From contig NZ_CP180351.1 in assembly GCF_048006345.1 (NCBI RefSeq), positions 1,798,001-1,862,000 on the forward strand: DNA of 64,000 nt. The letters are read 5' to 3'. Source of the stretch: Marivita sp030148515 (lineage in GTDB: Bacteria; Pseudomonadota; Alphaproteobacteria; Rhodobacterales; Rhodobacteraceae). The translations under genes and the position numbers were made by a program. Positions 15,734 through 25,199 of the stretch are shown piece by piece. The notes below the pieces were generated by a model. That model had not been told where the DNA came from and made no database searches. It saw nothing but the letters and a program-made list of their open reading frames with translations. Within the stretch, counting starts at the first letter, position 1; every line of letters begins with the position of its first letter.

Positions 15734-16789
15734 TCACCCCGCCTCTTGTGCGAGCGCGAGACGCGCACTGAGCTTGCGTTGCCATTGATCGACGACAACC
15801 GCCGCGATGATGACGAGTCCCTTAATGACCATCTGCCAGAACGACGAGACCCCCATCATGATCAATCCGTCGCTTAGGATGCCGATCACGAAGGCCCCGA
15901 TGATGGTCCCCCAGATGCGGCCGCGGCCGCCGGCCATTGATGTGCCGCCAAGAACAGCGGCCGCGATGGCATTGAGTTCGAAGAACTCACCGGTCGCGGG
16001 GTGCGCGGCGCGAAGCTGTGACGCGATGATGATACCGACAATGGCCGCCATGAGGCCCGAAAACATGTAGACAAAGAGTTTGGTGCGATCGACGTTAATT
16101 CCCGAAAGCGCTGCGCCACGTTCGTTGCCTCCTGTGGCATAAATCGCCCGACCGAGCGGAGTGCGGCGCGAAATATAGATCGCCGCAATGGTCACCACGA
16201 CGAGGCACCAAATCATGACGGGAACGCCGAGCAATGTTCCGGCACCAATTGCCGGGAAACTGGCCGACCCGTACTCCTCCACACCGTTGAGGTTCGGAAA
16301 AGTCCGGCCTTCCGACATGAGAAGTGCGGCACCACGTGCGACATAGAGGGTGCCGAGCGTGGCGATGAACGGCGCGACATGCAGCTTGGTAATGAGCATC
16401 CCGTTGACCCAGCCCACGAAAACGCCAACCGCGCAAGTGATCAGAACAATCTCGAATGTGTTGAACTGGATAGACCATCCAAGGCCAAGGTCGATGCCGT
16501 AGAGCACCAGGTATCCCGCCACCATTCCCGTCAACCCCACTACCGAGCCGACCGACAGATCGATCCCGCCGGTGATGATGACGAACGTCATTCCGATTGC
16601 GAGGAACGCATTGATCGCGACATGCTTCGAGATCAGGACCGCGTTATCCACCGTCAGAAAATTCGGTGCCATTATTGCGAAGAACACGAAAACGAGGATC
16701 AGCGCCACATATGTGCGCAGTTCAAGAAGTGTCAGAAGCCAATTCCGCTGGATTGGCAGTGAAACGGTCGCGGCGGCGGCATCGGTCAT
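15734..16789 (-). CDS. Ribose-type ABC transporter permease
   Basis: A 351-residue inner-membrane permease of the RbsC/BPD_transp_2 family with 8-10 hydrophobic segments. It contains the family stretch GGIDLSVGSVVGLTGM (about 82-97) and ELNAIAAAVLGGTSMAGGRG near the C-terminal half. The gene overlaps the ATPase gene by four bases (ATGA). As in this family, two copies probably form the membrane channel of a sugar importer served by the binding protein at 19045. Confidence 0.93.
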   Translation of the reverse strand: MTDAAAATVSLPIQRNWLLTLLELRTYVALILVFVFFAIMAPNFLTVDNAVLISKHVAINAFLAIGMTFVIITGGIDLSVGSVVGLTGMVAGYLVLYGIDLGLGWSIQFNTFEIVLITCAVGVFVGWVNGMLITKLHVAPFIATLGTLYVARGAALLMSEGRTFPNLNGVEEYGSASFPAIGAGTLLGVPVMIWCLVVVTIAAIYISRRTPLGRAIYATGGNERGAALSGINVDRTKLFVYMFSGLMAAIVGIIIASQLRAAHPATGEFFELNAIAAAVLGGTSMAGGRGRIWGTIIGAFVIGILSDGLIMMGVSSFWQMVIKGLVIIAAVVVDQWQRKLSARLALAQEAG

Positions 16790-18348
16790 CCGACGGGTTC
16801 CTTTGTCTTTGATGGGTTCGCGGCAGTCACAATGGCGTCCGTATCCCGCCCGTGCGTAAACTCGCCCGTCACCCTCCCGTCGGCCATGACGATGATGCGG
16901 TCCGACAGGGCGAGAACCTCTTCGATATCAGACGAGACGAAGATGATAGCGAGGCCTTCAGCGGCAAGATGACGGATCATCCGGTAGATCTCGGCCTTCG
17001 CTCCGATGTCGATGCCACGTGATGGCTCGTCCATCAAAAGCACCTTCGGTTCGGTCATCAGGGCCTTGCCGATCACCACCTTCTGCTGATTGCCCCCAGA
17101 GAGGGACGAAACCGGATTTTCTGCCGAGGCCACCTTGATGGTCAGCCGATTGATGAAGTCGCGCGCCCGGGACGCCTCGCGGGCAGGCGAGAGGTCGATG
17201 CCGCGCGTCAGCTTTTTGAGCGACGACAGCGTCAGGTTCTCGCGAATAGCCATGATCTGAACCAGACCGTCGCGCTTGCGATCCTCCGGCACGATGGCGA
17301 TACCGCGCGCAATGCGCTTGCCAACCGACAGCCCGTCGAGTGAGCGACCATCGACCGACACAGTACCGCCGCATCCGGGATGCTGGCCCATGACGCATTC
17401 AAGAAATTCAGTGCGGCCAGCGCCCATCAGGCCGTAGACCCCCAGAACCTCGCCCGCGCGGACGTTCATCGAGACATGATTGACCGCCCAGCCGCCCCCT
17501 TGCCGGGGCAGACAGACATCCACGGCCTCGAACATCACCTGACCGAATTCGTGGCTGACCTGGGACGAGAAATCCTTGGACTTGTCTCCAATCATGGCCC
17601 GCACGATCCAGGGGATATCGACGCCATCCATCGATCGGTTGCCGGTGATCTCGCCGTCTCTAAGCACGGTGATATAGTCGCCGACGCGGATGAGCTCTTC
17701 GAGCCGATGCGAAATATAAACGATCCCGACACCCTGTTTCTTCAGATCGTCGATGATGCGGAACAGCACCTCTACCTCTTGCGCCGAAAGCGCCGAGGTC
17801 GGTTCATCGAGAATGAGGATGTTGGTGTCCTGAGCCAGCGCTTTGGCGATCTCGACGACCTGCTGCTGGCCGATACGCAAATGCCCAAGCGTCGTGTCAG
17901 GCGAAATCGGCTGTTCAAGCCGCGCCATCAATGCGCGCGTGCGGGTTCTGATGGCATCCTGGTCGATGTCGATCCCTGCCCGCGTCGGCTCGCGCCCGAT
18001 AAAGACGTTTTCCGCAACACTCATTTCGGGAAAAAGGTTCAACTCCTGAAAGACGATCCCAACGCCGGCCTTGACCGCGTCATCCTTGGATTTGAAGATC
18101 TTAGGCACGCCGTTCACGGTGATCTCGCCTCCGGTGAGTTCTTCGACGCCAGCGATAACCTTCATCAGTGTTGATTTGCCGGCTCCGTTCTCGCCGACAA
18201 GAACGTTGACGGCACCCATCCGGATATCGAAGTCGACACTCTTAAGAGCGCGCGTGCCGGGATACACCTTGACCGCGCCCCGAATGGACAGCCCCACTGG
18301 ATGAAGGTCTGCCGCCGCAAGCGGGTTTGTGTCCACCACAGCGTTCAT
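16786..18348 (-). CDS. Ribose-type ABC transporter ATP-binding protein, two NBDs
   Basis: A 520-residue tandem ATPase of the RbsA/XylG type. The first domain has Walker A GENGAGKST (about 53-61), signature region LRIGQQQVVEIAKAL and Walker B ILILDEPTSAL. The second has the family's degenerate Walker A GLMGAGRTE, signature LSGGNQQKV and Walker B LLMDEPSRGID. The start overlaps the DUF2291 stop (ATGA). It energises sugar import with the permease and binding protein of the same operon. Confidence 0.94.
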   Translation of the reverse strand: MNAVVDTNPLAAADLHPVGLSIRGAVKVYPGTRALKSVDFDIRMGAVNVLVGENGAGKSTLMKVIAGVEELTGGEITVNGVPKIFKSKDDAVKAGVGIVFQELNLFPEMSVAENVFIGREPTRAGIDIDQDAIRTRTRALMARLEQPISPDTTLGHLRIGQQQVVEIAKALAQDTNILILDEPTSALSAQEVEVLFRIIDDLKKQGVGIVYISHRLEELIRVGDYITVLRDGEITGNRSMDGVDIPWIVRAMIGDKSKDFSSQVSHEFGQVMFEAVDVCLPRQGGGWAVNHVSMNVRAGEVLGVYGLMGAGRTEFLECVMGQHPGCGGTVSVDGRSLDGLSVGKRIARGIAIVPEDRKRDGLVQIMAIRENLTLSSLKKLTRGIDLSPAREASRARDFINRLTIKVASAENPVSSLSGGNQQKVVIGKALMTEPKVLLMDEPSRGIDIGAKAEIYRMIRHLAAEGLAIIFVSSDIEEVLALSDRIIVMADGRVTGEFTHGRDTDAIVTAANPSKTKEPVG

Positions 18349-18977
18349 TCCGTGACGCCGACAGAAATTGGCGTCACGACCAATTGCTCGCCAGCAGATT
18401 TCAGGGGAACCACGCCGACAAAGGAAATCGTCTCGCCCACCAAAACATCCGGCACGACCAGCGTCGGCTTGATTTTATCGCTGATCGCACGGGCCAGCTT
18501 TGCATATTCGATCTGATCACGAAAATCGTCGAAGTTGTAGAATGGCGCCACGTCGCGCAGGGCCGTTCCGCGAAAAACCGGTCCAAGCTGCAGCCTAAGG
18601 TCGGCGGCCCCATCGCCATCCACATCGACTTCGGCTGTTCGTGCGCTGGACGTCAGGTTCGCCTCAACGACCCTGCCTGAATCGGCCACCGCGAAATTCC
18701 ACGCAGCACCACGTCCAGCGCCCTGCGTTGCGTGCGCTGCGCCCGCCACGTCAAGGCCACGCCCAAGCTCGTCGCGCAACGCCGCCACGCTCAAAGCACG
18801 TGCCTCGATGAGAGGGAGGAGTTGCTCATCGAACGTCTCCTCAAGGCGGGCGGCGTTGCGTGCGTCATCCCCTTCCGGACCATCCGGGATCGCTGTTGTA
18901 TCAGCCTCATCCTCGAAGACGATCTTGCAGCCGGTGAGTGCGACCAAACAGAAAAGAACAATCAGGAATCTGGTCAT
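18345..18977 (-). CDS. DUF2291 family lipoprotein
   Basis: A 210-residue protein with a lipoprotein signal: a hydrophobic N-terminus ending LVALTGC, with lipidation expected at Cys17. It belongs to DUF2291, a family found almost only inside ribose-type sugar ABC operons. It may help the transporter at the membrane face, but its role is not established. The gene lies between the binding-protein and ATPase genes and overlaps the latter by four bases. The ribosome binding site is weak, so expression may depend on readthrough past the hairpin at 19002-19033. Confidence 0.85.
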   Translation of the reverse strand: MTRFLIVLFCLVALTGCKIVFEDEADTTAIPDGPEGDDARNAARLEETFDEQLLPLIEARALSVAALRDELGRGLDVAGAAHATQGAGRGAAWNFAVADSGRVVEANLTSSARTAEVDVDGDGAADLRLQLGPVFRGTALRDVAPFYNFDDFRDQIEYAKLARAISDKIKPTLVVPDVLVGETISFVGVVPLKSAGEQLVVTPISVGVTE

Positions 18978-19001
18978 AGCCCCATTACCAAGACAGGCAA
19001 T

Positions 19002-19033
19002 CGGCGCAGGAGGGACTGTCCCCGCCTGCGCCG
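19002..19033 (-). other. Intercistronic hairpin after the sugar-binding protein gene
   Basis: Outer arms CGGCGCAGG and CCTGCGCCG (9 bp) enclose inner arms GGGAC and GTCCC. It begins 11 nt after the binding-protein stop. It probably lowers expression of the downstream transporter genes or stabilises the upstream message. Confidence 0.6.
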
Positions 19034-19044
19034 GCTGCGTTTGG

Positions 19045-20001
19045 TCAGCTCAGCTGAAAATTATCAAGCTGCCCGGCATTCTCTTCCGTGATCAGAACGC
19101 AATCCATCAGTTGCTTTTCGTCCAGTCCGGTCGAGCCCGTTTCAAGATACTTGTGAGCCTGTTCGACGGCAATCTGGGCCTGCTCGTATGCGGGCTGGAG
19201 CACAGTCGCCTTGATACCGCCTCCAAGGATGGAGTCGCGGACATCGTTGGAGCCATCGAAACCCGCAACGATCACGTCGCCACGACCCGCCGCCTCGAGG
19301 GCGGCATAGGCACCCATGGCCATCGTGTCATTGCCGCAGATCACGCCCTTGATATCGGGGTTGGCCTGCAGCATCGACTCCATGACCGTGAACGCCTCGG
19401 TCTGGGACCAATTGGCGGTCTGCTGGGCAACCATCTTCATATCCGCAAACTGATCAATCACATCGTGATACCCTTGGCTGCGGATACCAGCGTTCGTGTC
19501 CGACTCCTTGCCAAGAAGTTCTGCATAAGGACCGCTCTCACCCATTTGGATGACGAATTCTTCCGCCCCCAGCTGCGCGCCCTGATAGTTGTTCGAAACA
19601 ATCTGGCTGACGGCAACACCGGTCGCCGTGATTTCGCGGTCGATCAGGAACGATGGAATACCTGCGTCCTTCGCGCGCTGCACAGCCGCAACAGAGGCGT
19701 CCGCACCAGCGTTGTCGAGAATGATGGCAATGACACCTTGTGCGATGACCGTATCGAATTGCTCGGATTGCTTGTTCGGATCGTCGTCATGGACCAGAAC
19801 TATGGTCTTGTAGCCAAGCTCCTCCGCTTTCGCCTGTGCGCCATCGGCTTCCGCTTTGAAGAAAGGGTTGTCGTGGCTTGGCGTGATGATTGCGATTGTG
19901 CCGCCGGCATGGCTGCCAGCGCGGAGCGGCAGGCTGAATGCCGCGAAGGCGGCGCCAGCTGCAGCGGTTGTCGTCAAGAATGTGCGACGCTTCATAGGCA
20001 T
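19045..20001 (-). CDS. Sugar ABC transporter substrate-binding protein (Peripla_BP_4)
   Basis: A 318-residue periplasmic binding protein of the RbsB type. The signal peptide has a twin-arginine-like MKRRTFLTTTAAAGAA, with cleavage near residue 30. Family features are NPFFKAEADGAQAKAEELGY, DNAGADASVAAVQRAKDAGIP, GNDTMAMGAYAALEAAG and VAGFDGSNDVRDSI. The start MPMKRR is 9 nt after GGGAGG; an internal Met two codons later is possible. It is the first gene of the ABC operon and divergent from the isomerase, so both units share the 20002-20297 control region. The ligand is presumably the substrate of the isomerase/kinase/transketolase enzymes. Confidence 0.93.
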   Translation of the reverse strand: MPMKRRTFLTTTAAAGAAFAAFSLPLRAGSHAGGTIAIITPSHDNPFFKAEADGAQAKAEELGYKTIVLVHDDDPNKQSEQFDTVIAQGVIAIILDNAGADASVAAVQRAKDAGIPSFLIDREITATGVAVSQIVSNNYQGAQLGAEEFVIQMGESGPYAELLGKESDTNAGIRSQGYHDVIDQFADMKMVAQQTANWSQTEAFTVMESMLQANPDIKGVICGNDTMAMGAYAALEAAGRGDVIVAGFDGSNDVRDSILGGGIKATVLQPAYEQAQIAVEQAHKYLETGSTGLDEKQLMDCVLITEENAGQLDNFQLS

Positions 20002-20085
20002 CGGTGGTGTCCTCCCGTTCATTAACGCTCACTTGCGCGGCGTGCTTTCATCTCCAATCAAATTGGCTTCATTTGTCAATTATTA

Positions 20086-20105
20086 TTTTTGTTTATTTTT
20101 GTTTA
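20086..20105. promoter_or_regulatory. Tandem TTTTTGTTTA repeat, candidate DeoR operator
   Basis: Two perfect, adjacent copies of the 10-mer TTTTTGTTTA, one helical turn apart, in the control region shared by the ABC operon and the divergent enzyme operon. Short T-rich direct repeats are common in DeoR-type operators. Assignment to the DeoR protein encoded at 14864 is inference. Confidence 0.45.
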
Positions 20106-20297
20106 ACGTCGACGTGCCGGCTTTCCGAAAGCGGCCAACATGCTGGCGCTGCAGGATTATTGACCCAAAAACAATCGCAAGACCAACAAAGACTGTATGA
20201 TTAGATGGGGTCAGATGGATTACAGCTTGACCAAGCGCCAAATCAATGTGAAAGAAAACGAAACCAATCGATAATCAACGGAGAGAGGGAGGGATAC

Positions 20298-21764
20298 GTG
20301 TCCAGGATCTTCGACCGGCCGGTGTCACTCGGTATCGTCATTGCGAGCCGCGCATTTTTCAGCCCTGCTCCCTGCGCCGATGCGCGCCGGGATATCCTAG
20401 CGCAATGCGACGCACTTGGAGTCACCGCAGTGACGCTTCCCTTTGATGCGACTGCGAACGGCGCTGTCCAATCCATCGAAGACGCACGGCTTTACGCCGA
20501 ACACTTCCGAGCCAACAGAGACAGAATTGACGGACTCGTCATCAGCCTGCCGAACTTTGGCGACGAGATTGCCATCGCAGAGTTGATCAGTCGCGCAAAC
20601 CTCAATGTGCCGATCCTCTTGCAGGCCTGTAACGACGAAATCGACCAGGTTGAAGTCCATTCACGCCGTGATGCGTTCTGCGGAAAAATATCGATTTCCA
20701 ACAACTTCTGGCAGTACGGAATCGCTTTTTCCGAAACGTCCGAGCATTCGATTGATCTTGACTCGGCGGCGTTTCGTCGGGACCTCGACAAATTTGCCCG
20801 GACCTGCCGTACCGTCCGCGGCCTTCGTGGCGCTCGCATTGGCGCTATCGGTGCCCGCACGGGGCCGTTTCAGACCATGCGGTACTCCGAAAAGCTTCTG
20901 CAATCGTCCGGTATCACTGTGATCACCGTCGATCTTTCCGAGATGATGCAGGCCGCCGGTGCTATCGCCGACAACGCGCCCGAACTCACCGAAAAAATGG
21001 ACCGGATACGTGCCTATGGCACAATCCCAGTCCATATCACCGAAAAACAGATCGCGACCCAGGCCAAGTGGACACTCGCCGTGAATTGATGGATCGCCGA
21101 GAACGAATGCGATGCGTCAGCCATCCAGTGCTGGAGATCGCTTCAGGACAATTTCGGATGTGCCACCTGTGTGACCATGTCGATGATGAGCGAGGAATTG
21201 ATGCCATCGGCCTGCGAGGTCGATGTCATGGGAGCGCTCTCCATGTACGCCCTGACCCTCGCATCGGGCGCCCCCGCCGCAATCCTCGACTGGAACAACA
21301 ACTACGGCCGTGACATCGATAAGTGCGTCTGCACCCATTGCGGAAACTTTCCGAAATCCTTCACCGGTGCGACGCCCGAAATCGGCGAACTCGATGTCCT
21401 TGGCGAAACCATTGGACGGTCGAAGTGCTTTGGCGCGGTCAAAGGCAAGGTAAAGGCCGGCGACATGACGTTCTTCCGGTTGTCATCGGATGATCGCGCG
21501 GGAACGCTGAAGAGCTATGTTGGCGAGGGCGCGTTTACGGACGATCCATTCGGAATGGACGGCGGGATAGCCGTGACCAAGGTTCGCGATCTGCGCCGAC
21601 TGATGGCGTTTGTCACACAAAACGGCTTTGAACATCACGTCGCGATGGTCCGCGGGTCACACGCCGATGCTCTGAATGAAGCGGTCACCCGATATCTGCG
21701 TTGGCCGACCTATCATCATGGGGCCGAGATCGCCCCTCGCCCGACACTGCCACCTCTGCCTTGA
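20298..21764 (+). pseudogene. L-fucose isomerase-like sugar isomerase interrupted by in-frame TGA
   Basis: A 488-codon frame of the L-fucose/D-arabinose isomerase type, which interconverts an aldose and a ketose using Mn2+. The GTG start at 20298 follows GGGAGGGATAC. Codon 264 (21087-21089) is TGA. The frame continues unshifted for 224 codons with clear family sequence: WIAENECDASAIQCW right after the stop, then MPSACEVDVMG (candidate catalytic Glu), ILDWNNNYG (Asp) and VRGSHADAL (His). All candidate catalytic residues lie after the stop. It may be a nonsense mutation, a sequencing error, readthrough, or re-initiation at GTG 21171. The intact downstream operon argues that the step is normally needed. 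Confidence 0.78.
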
Positions 21765-21778
21765 GGGAAGGAATTGAA

Positions 21779-22618
21779 ATGACACTGACAGCTCAAAAGG
21801 CACCGACGGAAGGTGTCATCTCCCATATCCGGGGGCGGGCCCTTTGGATGCGGAGAACAGCATTGCAAATGGTGCACCGCAAAGGCCTCGGCCATATCGG
21901 CGGTGACTTTTCGGCGACCGACATCCTTGCCACGCTTTATTTTGGGGTGCTTCGCTATGATCCTGAGCAACCAGACTGGGATGGGCGCGACCGCTTTGTC
22001 ATGAGCAAAGGTCACGCAACCGGCGCTCTATACACAGCCCTTGCGGCGGCGGGCTTTTTTCCGGAGGACATGCTGCAAACGTACATGCAGCCAGAAAGCA
22101 AACTGAACGGCCACCCAAATCGGAATTACCTGCCTGGGGTCGAAGCGAATACAGGACCGCTTGGTCACGGCTTCCCGATTGCCGTTGGGATAGCAATTGC
22201 AGCAAAGCTGTCAGATGCATCGTTCAACACCTATGTGCTTACGGGTGATGGCGAGCAGCAGGAAGGCTCGAACTGGGAGGCGGCCATGGTTGCCGCCCAT
22301 CACAAGCTTGATAACCTGACGCTCATCATCGACCGCAACCATCTGCAACAGGGGACGCGGACGTCCGAGACAACGGCGCTCGACCCGCTTGACGAAAAGT
22401 ACCACGCTTTCGGGTGGGACGTGGTCGATGCTGACGGTCACGATCCTGTTTCGCTTCTGGATGCGCTTGATCCATCGACCCGGGATGGACGTCCGCGCTG
22501 CGTCATCGCCCACACGATCAAGGGCAAGGGTGTATCCTTCATGGAGGACAAGGCGAAATGGCACCACGGTGTCCCTTCTGATGACGAATACGCAATTGCG
22601 ATGCAGGAGCTTGCCTGA
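21779..22618 (+). CDS. Transketolase N-terminal (TPP-binding) subunit
   Basis: A 279-residue first half of a split transketolase. It carries GHIGGDFSATDILATLY (about 33-49), FVMSKGHATGALY and the TPP-motif region TGDGEQQEGSNWEAAM (about 151-166), followed by NLTLIIDRNHLQQGT. The start follows GGAAGGAATTGAA, 15 nt after the isomerase. Split transketolases acting on branched or unusual sugar phosphates (for example apulose-4-phosphate transketolase AptA) are known. Linkage to a sugar kinase and isomerase argues for such a role rather than the housekeeping pentose phosphate enzyme. Confidence 0.92.
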   Translation: MTLTAQKAPTEGVISHIRGRALWMRRTALQMVHRKGLGHIGGDFSATDILATLYFGVLRYDPEQPDWDGRDRFVMSKGHATGALYTALAAAGFFPEDMLQTYMQPESKLNGHPNRNYLPGVEANTGPLGHGFPIAVGIAIAAKLSDASFNTYVLTGDGEQQEGSNWEAAMVAAHHKLDNLTLIIDRNHLQQGTRTSETTALDPLDEKYHAFGWDVVDADGHDPVSLLDALDPSTRDGRPRCVIAHTIKGKGVSFMEDKAKWHHGVPSDDEYAIAMQELA

Positions 22619-23583
22619 TGCCCGCCGCTCAAGAACTCTTTGATTGCCGCAAGGCCTGGGCGACCACGCTTGAATCTCTTGCCGAAGAAGACACGCGCAT
22701 CGTCGCCGTGGTGAACGACTCTGTCGGCTCTTCGAATCTCGGTGGTTTTCAGGCGCGCTTTCCGGACCGGATTGTGAATGTCGGCATTGCCGAACAGGTG
22801 ATGGTCGGCGTCGGAGCCGGCTTGGCCAACGGCGGTCGCGTGCCATTTGTTTCCGCCGCATCTTGTTTCCTGACGGGTCGTGCGCTTGAGCAGATCAAGG
22901 CCGATGTCGCCTACTCGAATTACAACGTGAAGCTTGTTGGCCAGTCTTCGGGCGTGGCCTATGGCGAACTTGGCGCAACACATCATTCGATCGAAGATCT
23001 AACCTGGCTTCGCGCGATGCCCCAAATCACGACAATCGTCCCAGCCGACCCCTGGGAGACCGAAGAGGCCGTAAGATGGGCTGCTGCGCACGACGGCCCA
23101 GTCTATTTGCGGCTTTCGCGCATGAAAGTGCCTGACCTCGGCCCTGATGCCGACGGCGCGCGCCGCTTCACCCCCGGCCGGGCTCGCACGATGCGACACG
23201 GGGATGATGCCACCATCCTAGCAAGTGGCACGACGGTGCACCTTGCTCTGAACGCTGCTGACGAACTGGCCGCCGAAGGGATCGATGTCCGTGTTCTTTC
23301 GTTTCACACTCTGAACCCGATCGACGTAGATGCAGTTCTTGCGGCGGCTGAAGAAACCAAAGCGCTGATCACCGTCGAGGAAGGGCTCAAATCCGGAGGT
23401 CTCGGGGGAGCAGTGGCGGAATTGGTGACCGCCAATACGCCCGTCCCTCTCGAGCGGATCGGCTTTGATGGGTTTCAGACGACGGGGGATGCCGAAACGC
23501 TCTTTGCCAAGGCCGGATTGTCCGCCGATGGGATCAAGAGCGCGACACATCGCGTCCTCGGAAGAAAGTCCAAGGACCGATGA
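22618..23583 (+). CDS. Transketolase C-terminal (pyrimidine-binding) subunit
   Basis: A 321-residue second half of the split transketolase, with the pyrimidine-binding and C-terminal regulatory domains. Visible features are NVGIAEQVMVGVGAGLANGG with the conserved Glu (about residue 59), THHSIEDLTWLRAMP and the C-terminal TVEEGLKSGGLGGAVAEL. The start overlaps the N-subunit stop (TGATG) and the stop overlaps the kinase start (ATGA), so the subunits are translationally coupled. Together they should transfer a two-carbon ketol unit from the kinase product. Confidence 0.92.
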   Translation: MPAAQELFDCRKAWATTLESLAEEDTRIVAVVNDSVGSSNLGGFQARFPDRIVNVGIAEQVMVGVGAGLANGGRVPFVSAASCFLTGRALEQIKADVAYSNYNVKLVGQSSGVAYGELGATHHSIEDLTWLRAMPQITTIVPADPWETEEAVRWAAAHDGPVYLRLSRMKVPDLGPDADGARRFTPGRARTMRHGDDATILASGTTVHLALNAADELAAEGIDVRVLSFHTLNPIDVDAVLAAAEETKALITVEEGLKSGGLGGAVAELVTANTPVPLERIGFDGFQTTGDAETLFAKAGLSADGIKSATHRVLGRKSKDR

Positions 23584-25028
23584 TCTGCCTTGCCATAGAT
23601 CAGGGCACGACCAACACAAAGGCGCTTTTGGTCGACCAGTCCGGTCAGATCCTTAGCACTGCGTCGCGCGCGATGACGTCCACCTATCCACATGCGGGTT
23701 GGGCAGAGCAGGACGCGACCCAAATCTGGGCATCAACACAAGCCGTAATCGCCGAGTTGACGAGGGAGGCCCCGGCCATCGACGTGATTGGCATTGCCAA
23801 TCAGCGCGAAACGCTTGTGGTTTGGGACGCTCAGACGGGTGACCCCATCGGACCGGCTCCCCTTTGGCAATGCAGGCGGACCGCAGCGCAATGCCGAGAT
23901 CTGGTGGATCAAGGACACGGTCCAGACGTGCACAGTCGCACGGGACTGGAGATCAACCCGCTTTTTCCCGCCTCGAAACTCACATGGTTTCTGAACACCG
24001 ATGCACGCGCGCGCGATTTGGCGCATTCTGGCAACCTTCGCGCGGGAACGGTTGATACATGGTTGATCTGGAATCTGACCGGCGGCACGGTCTTCGCCAC
24101 GGATCATTCCAACGCCTCCCGAACACTTTTGTTCGACACCAATGCGATGTCGTGGAGCAATGTTCTGGCCGATATCTTTGGCGTCCCCCTCAGTTGTCTC
24201 GCGGAGTGCAAGAGCTCAGATGGCGATTTCGGGTGCACGGGACCAGGCATAGAGGGCGTTCCCGCAGGTATTCCCATCCGTGCAGTGATGGGTGACAGCC
24301 ATGCAGCGCTATACGGCCACGGTTTGCGCAATCCGGGGGCGGTAAAGGCGACCTACGGCACTGGCTCTTCTCTGATGATGCTGACAGAAGAACGTTTGCT
24401 GCCCAACAGCGGGATCTCTTCGACAGTCGCATGGACCGAAGGCGGGCGGACGATCTATGCGCTCGAAGGCAATATCACGGTGTCCGGACAGGCTGCCGAA
24501 TTTGCAGCAGAAATGCTCGGCCTCGATAGGGTGACCGATCTCGCGGATTTGGCCGATACCGTCGACGACACGGGCGGCGTTACCTTCGTGCCCGCGCTTG
24601 CAGGTCTTGGCGCGCCATATTGGGACGATGAGGCGCGTGGGCTTTTCGCTGGCCTGAGCCTTGGGACAAAACGTGGCCATATCGCGCGGGCCGCGATCGA
24701 CGCCATTGCGCAACAGGTCGCCGACGTGTTCGAAGCCATGAGCGCTGATGCCGGCCGCGAAACCGCTGCCCTGCGCGCCGATGGCGGCGCGTCTTCGAAT
24801 TCAAGTCTCATGCAGCTTCAGTCAAACCTCATCGGATGCAAGGTTGAGCGTTCGCAGGTCGCAGAGGTCGGTGCTCTGGGTGTCGCAGCAATGGCCGCAA
24901 ACGCCATTGGCCATCCCATGGCAATCGACCTTGGGACGGACATTTTTGTTCCGGTTGAGCAGCCTGCGAAACGCAAAGCGGATCGTTTCCGTTGGCGGCG
25001 CGCGGTCGCACGTGCGCGAGGCGTCTGA
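23580..25028 (+). CDS. FGGY-family carbohydrate kinase
   Basis: A 482-residue FGGY kinase with the N-terminal phosphate-binding motif DQGTTNTK (7-14), a glycerol-kinase-like WAEQDATQIW, IGIANQRET, and the C-terminal ATP-site region LRADGGASSNSSLMQLQSNL. It ATP-phosphorylates a sugar or polyol, here probably the ketose formed by the isomerase, giving the transketolase substrate. Annotation as glycerol kinase would be tempting from the N-terminus, but the operon (isomerase, split transketolase, sugar ABC importer) points to a ketose kinase such as the apulose kinase of D-apiose use. Confidence 0.88.
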   Translation: MICLAIDQGTTNTKALLVDQSGQILSTASRAMTSTYPHAGWAEQDATQIWASTQAVIAELTREAPAIDVIGIANQRETLVVWDAQTGDPIGPAPLWQCRRTAAQCRDLVDQGHGPDVHSRTGLEINPLFPASKLTWFLNTDARARDLAHSGNLRAGTVDTWLIWNLTGGTVFATDHSNASRTLLFDTNAMSWSNVLADIFGVPLSCLAECKSSDGDFGCTGPGIEGVPAGIPIRAVMGDSHAALYGHGLRNPGAVKATYGTGSSLMMLTEERLLPNSGISSTVAWTEGGRTIYALEGNITVSGQAAEFAAEMLGLDRVTDLADLADTVDDTGGVTFVPALAGLGAPYWDDEARGLFAGLSLGTKRGHIARAAIDAIAQQVADVFEAMSADAGRETAALRADGGASSNSSLMQLQSNLIGCKVERSQVAEVGALGVAAMAANAIGHPMAIDLGTDIFVPVEQPAKRKADRFRWRRAVARARGV

Positions 25029-25199
25029 CAGACGAGGGTTGGACACCCACTTCATGCGGTCAATGAAATGACCCATGACGCGCGGAAGCCGCAAGGCTAT
25101 CGCAGGGACATCCCCACGTATGCGCCAGTCGCTTGTGCATCTGTCCGTCTGGGCTTGAGTGCGTATCTCGGCAACGCGAAGGCCAGCCATCGGTTTTGG

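Noticed and set aside
21087..21089. TGA as a selenocysteine codon in the isomerase
   Set aside because: I know of no selenoprotein in this isomerase family, the position is not catalytic, and I see no convincing adjacent stem-loop. Mutation, error or readthrough are simpler.
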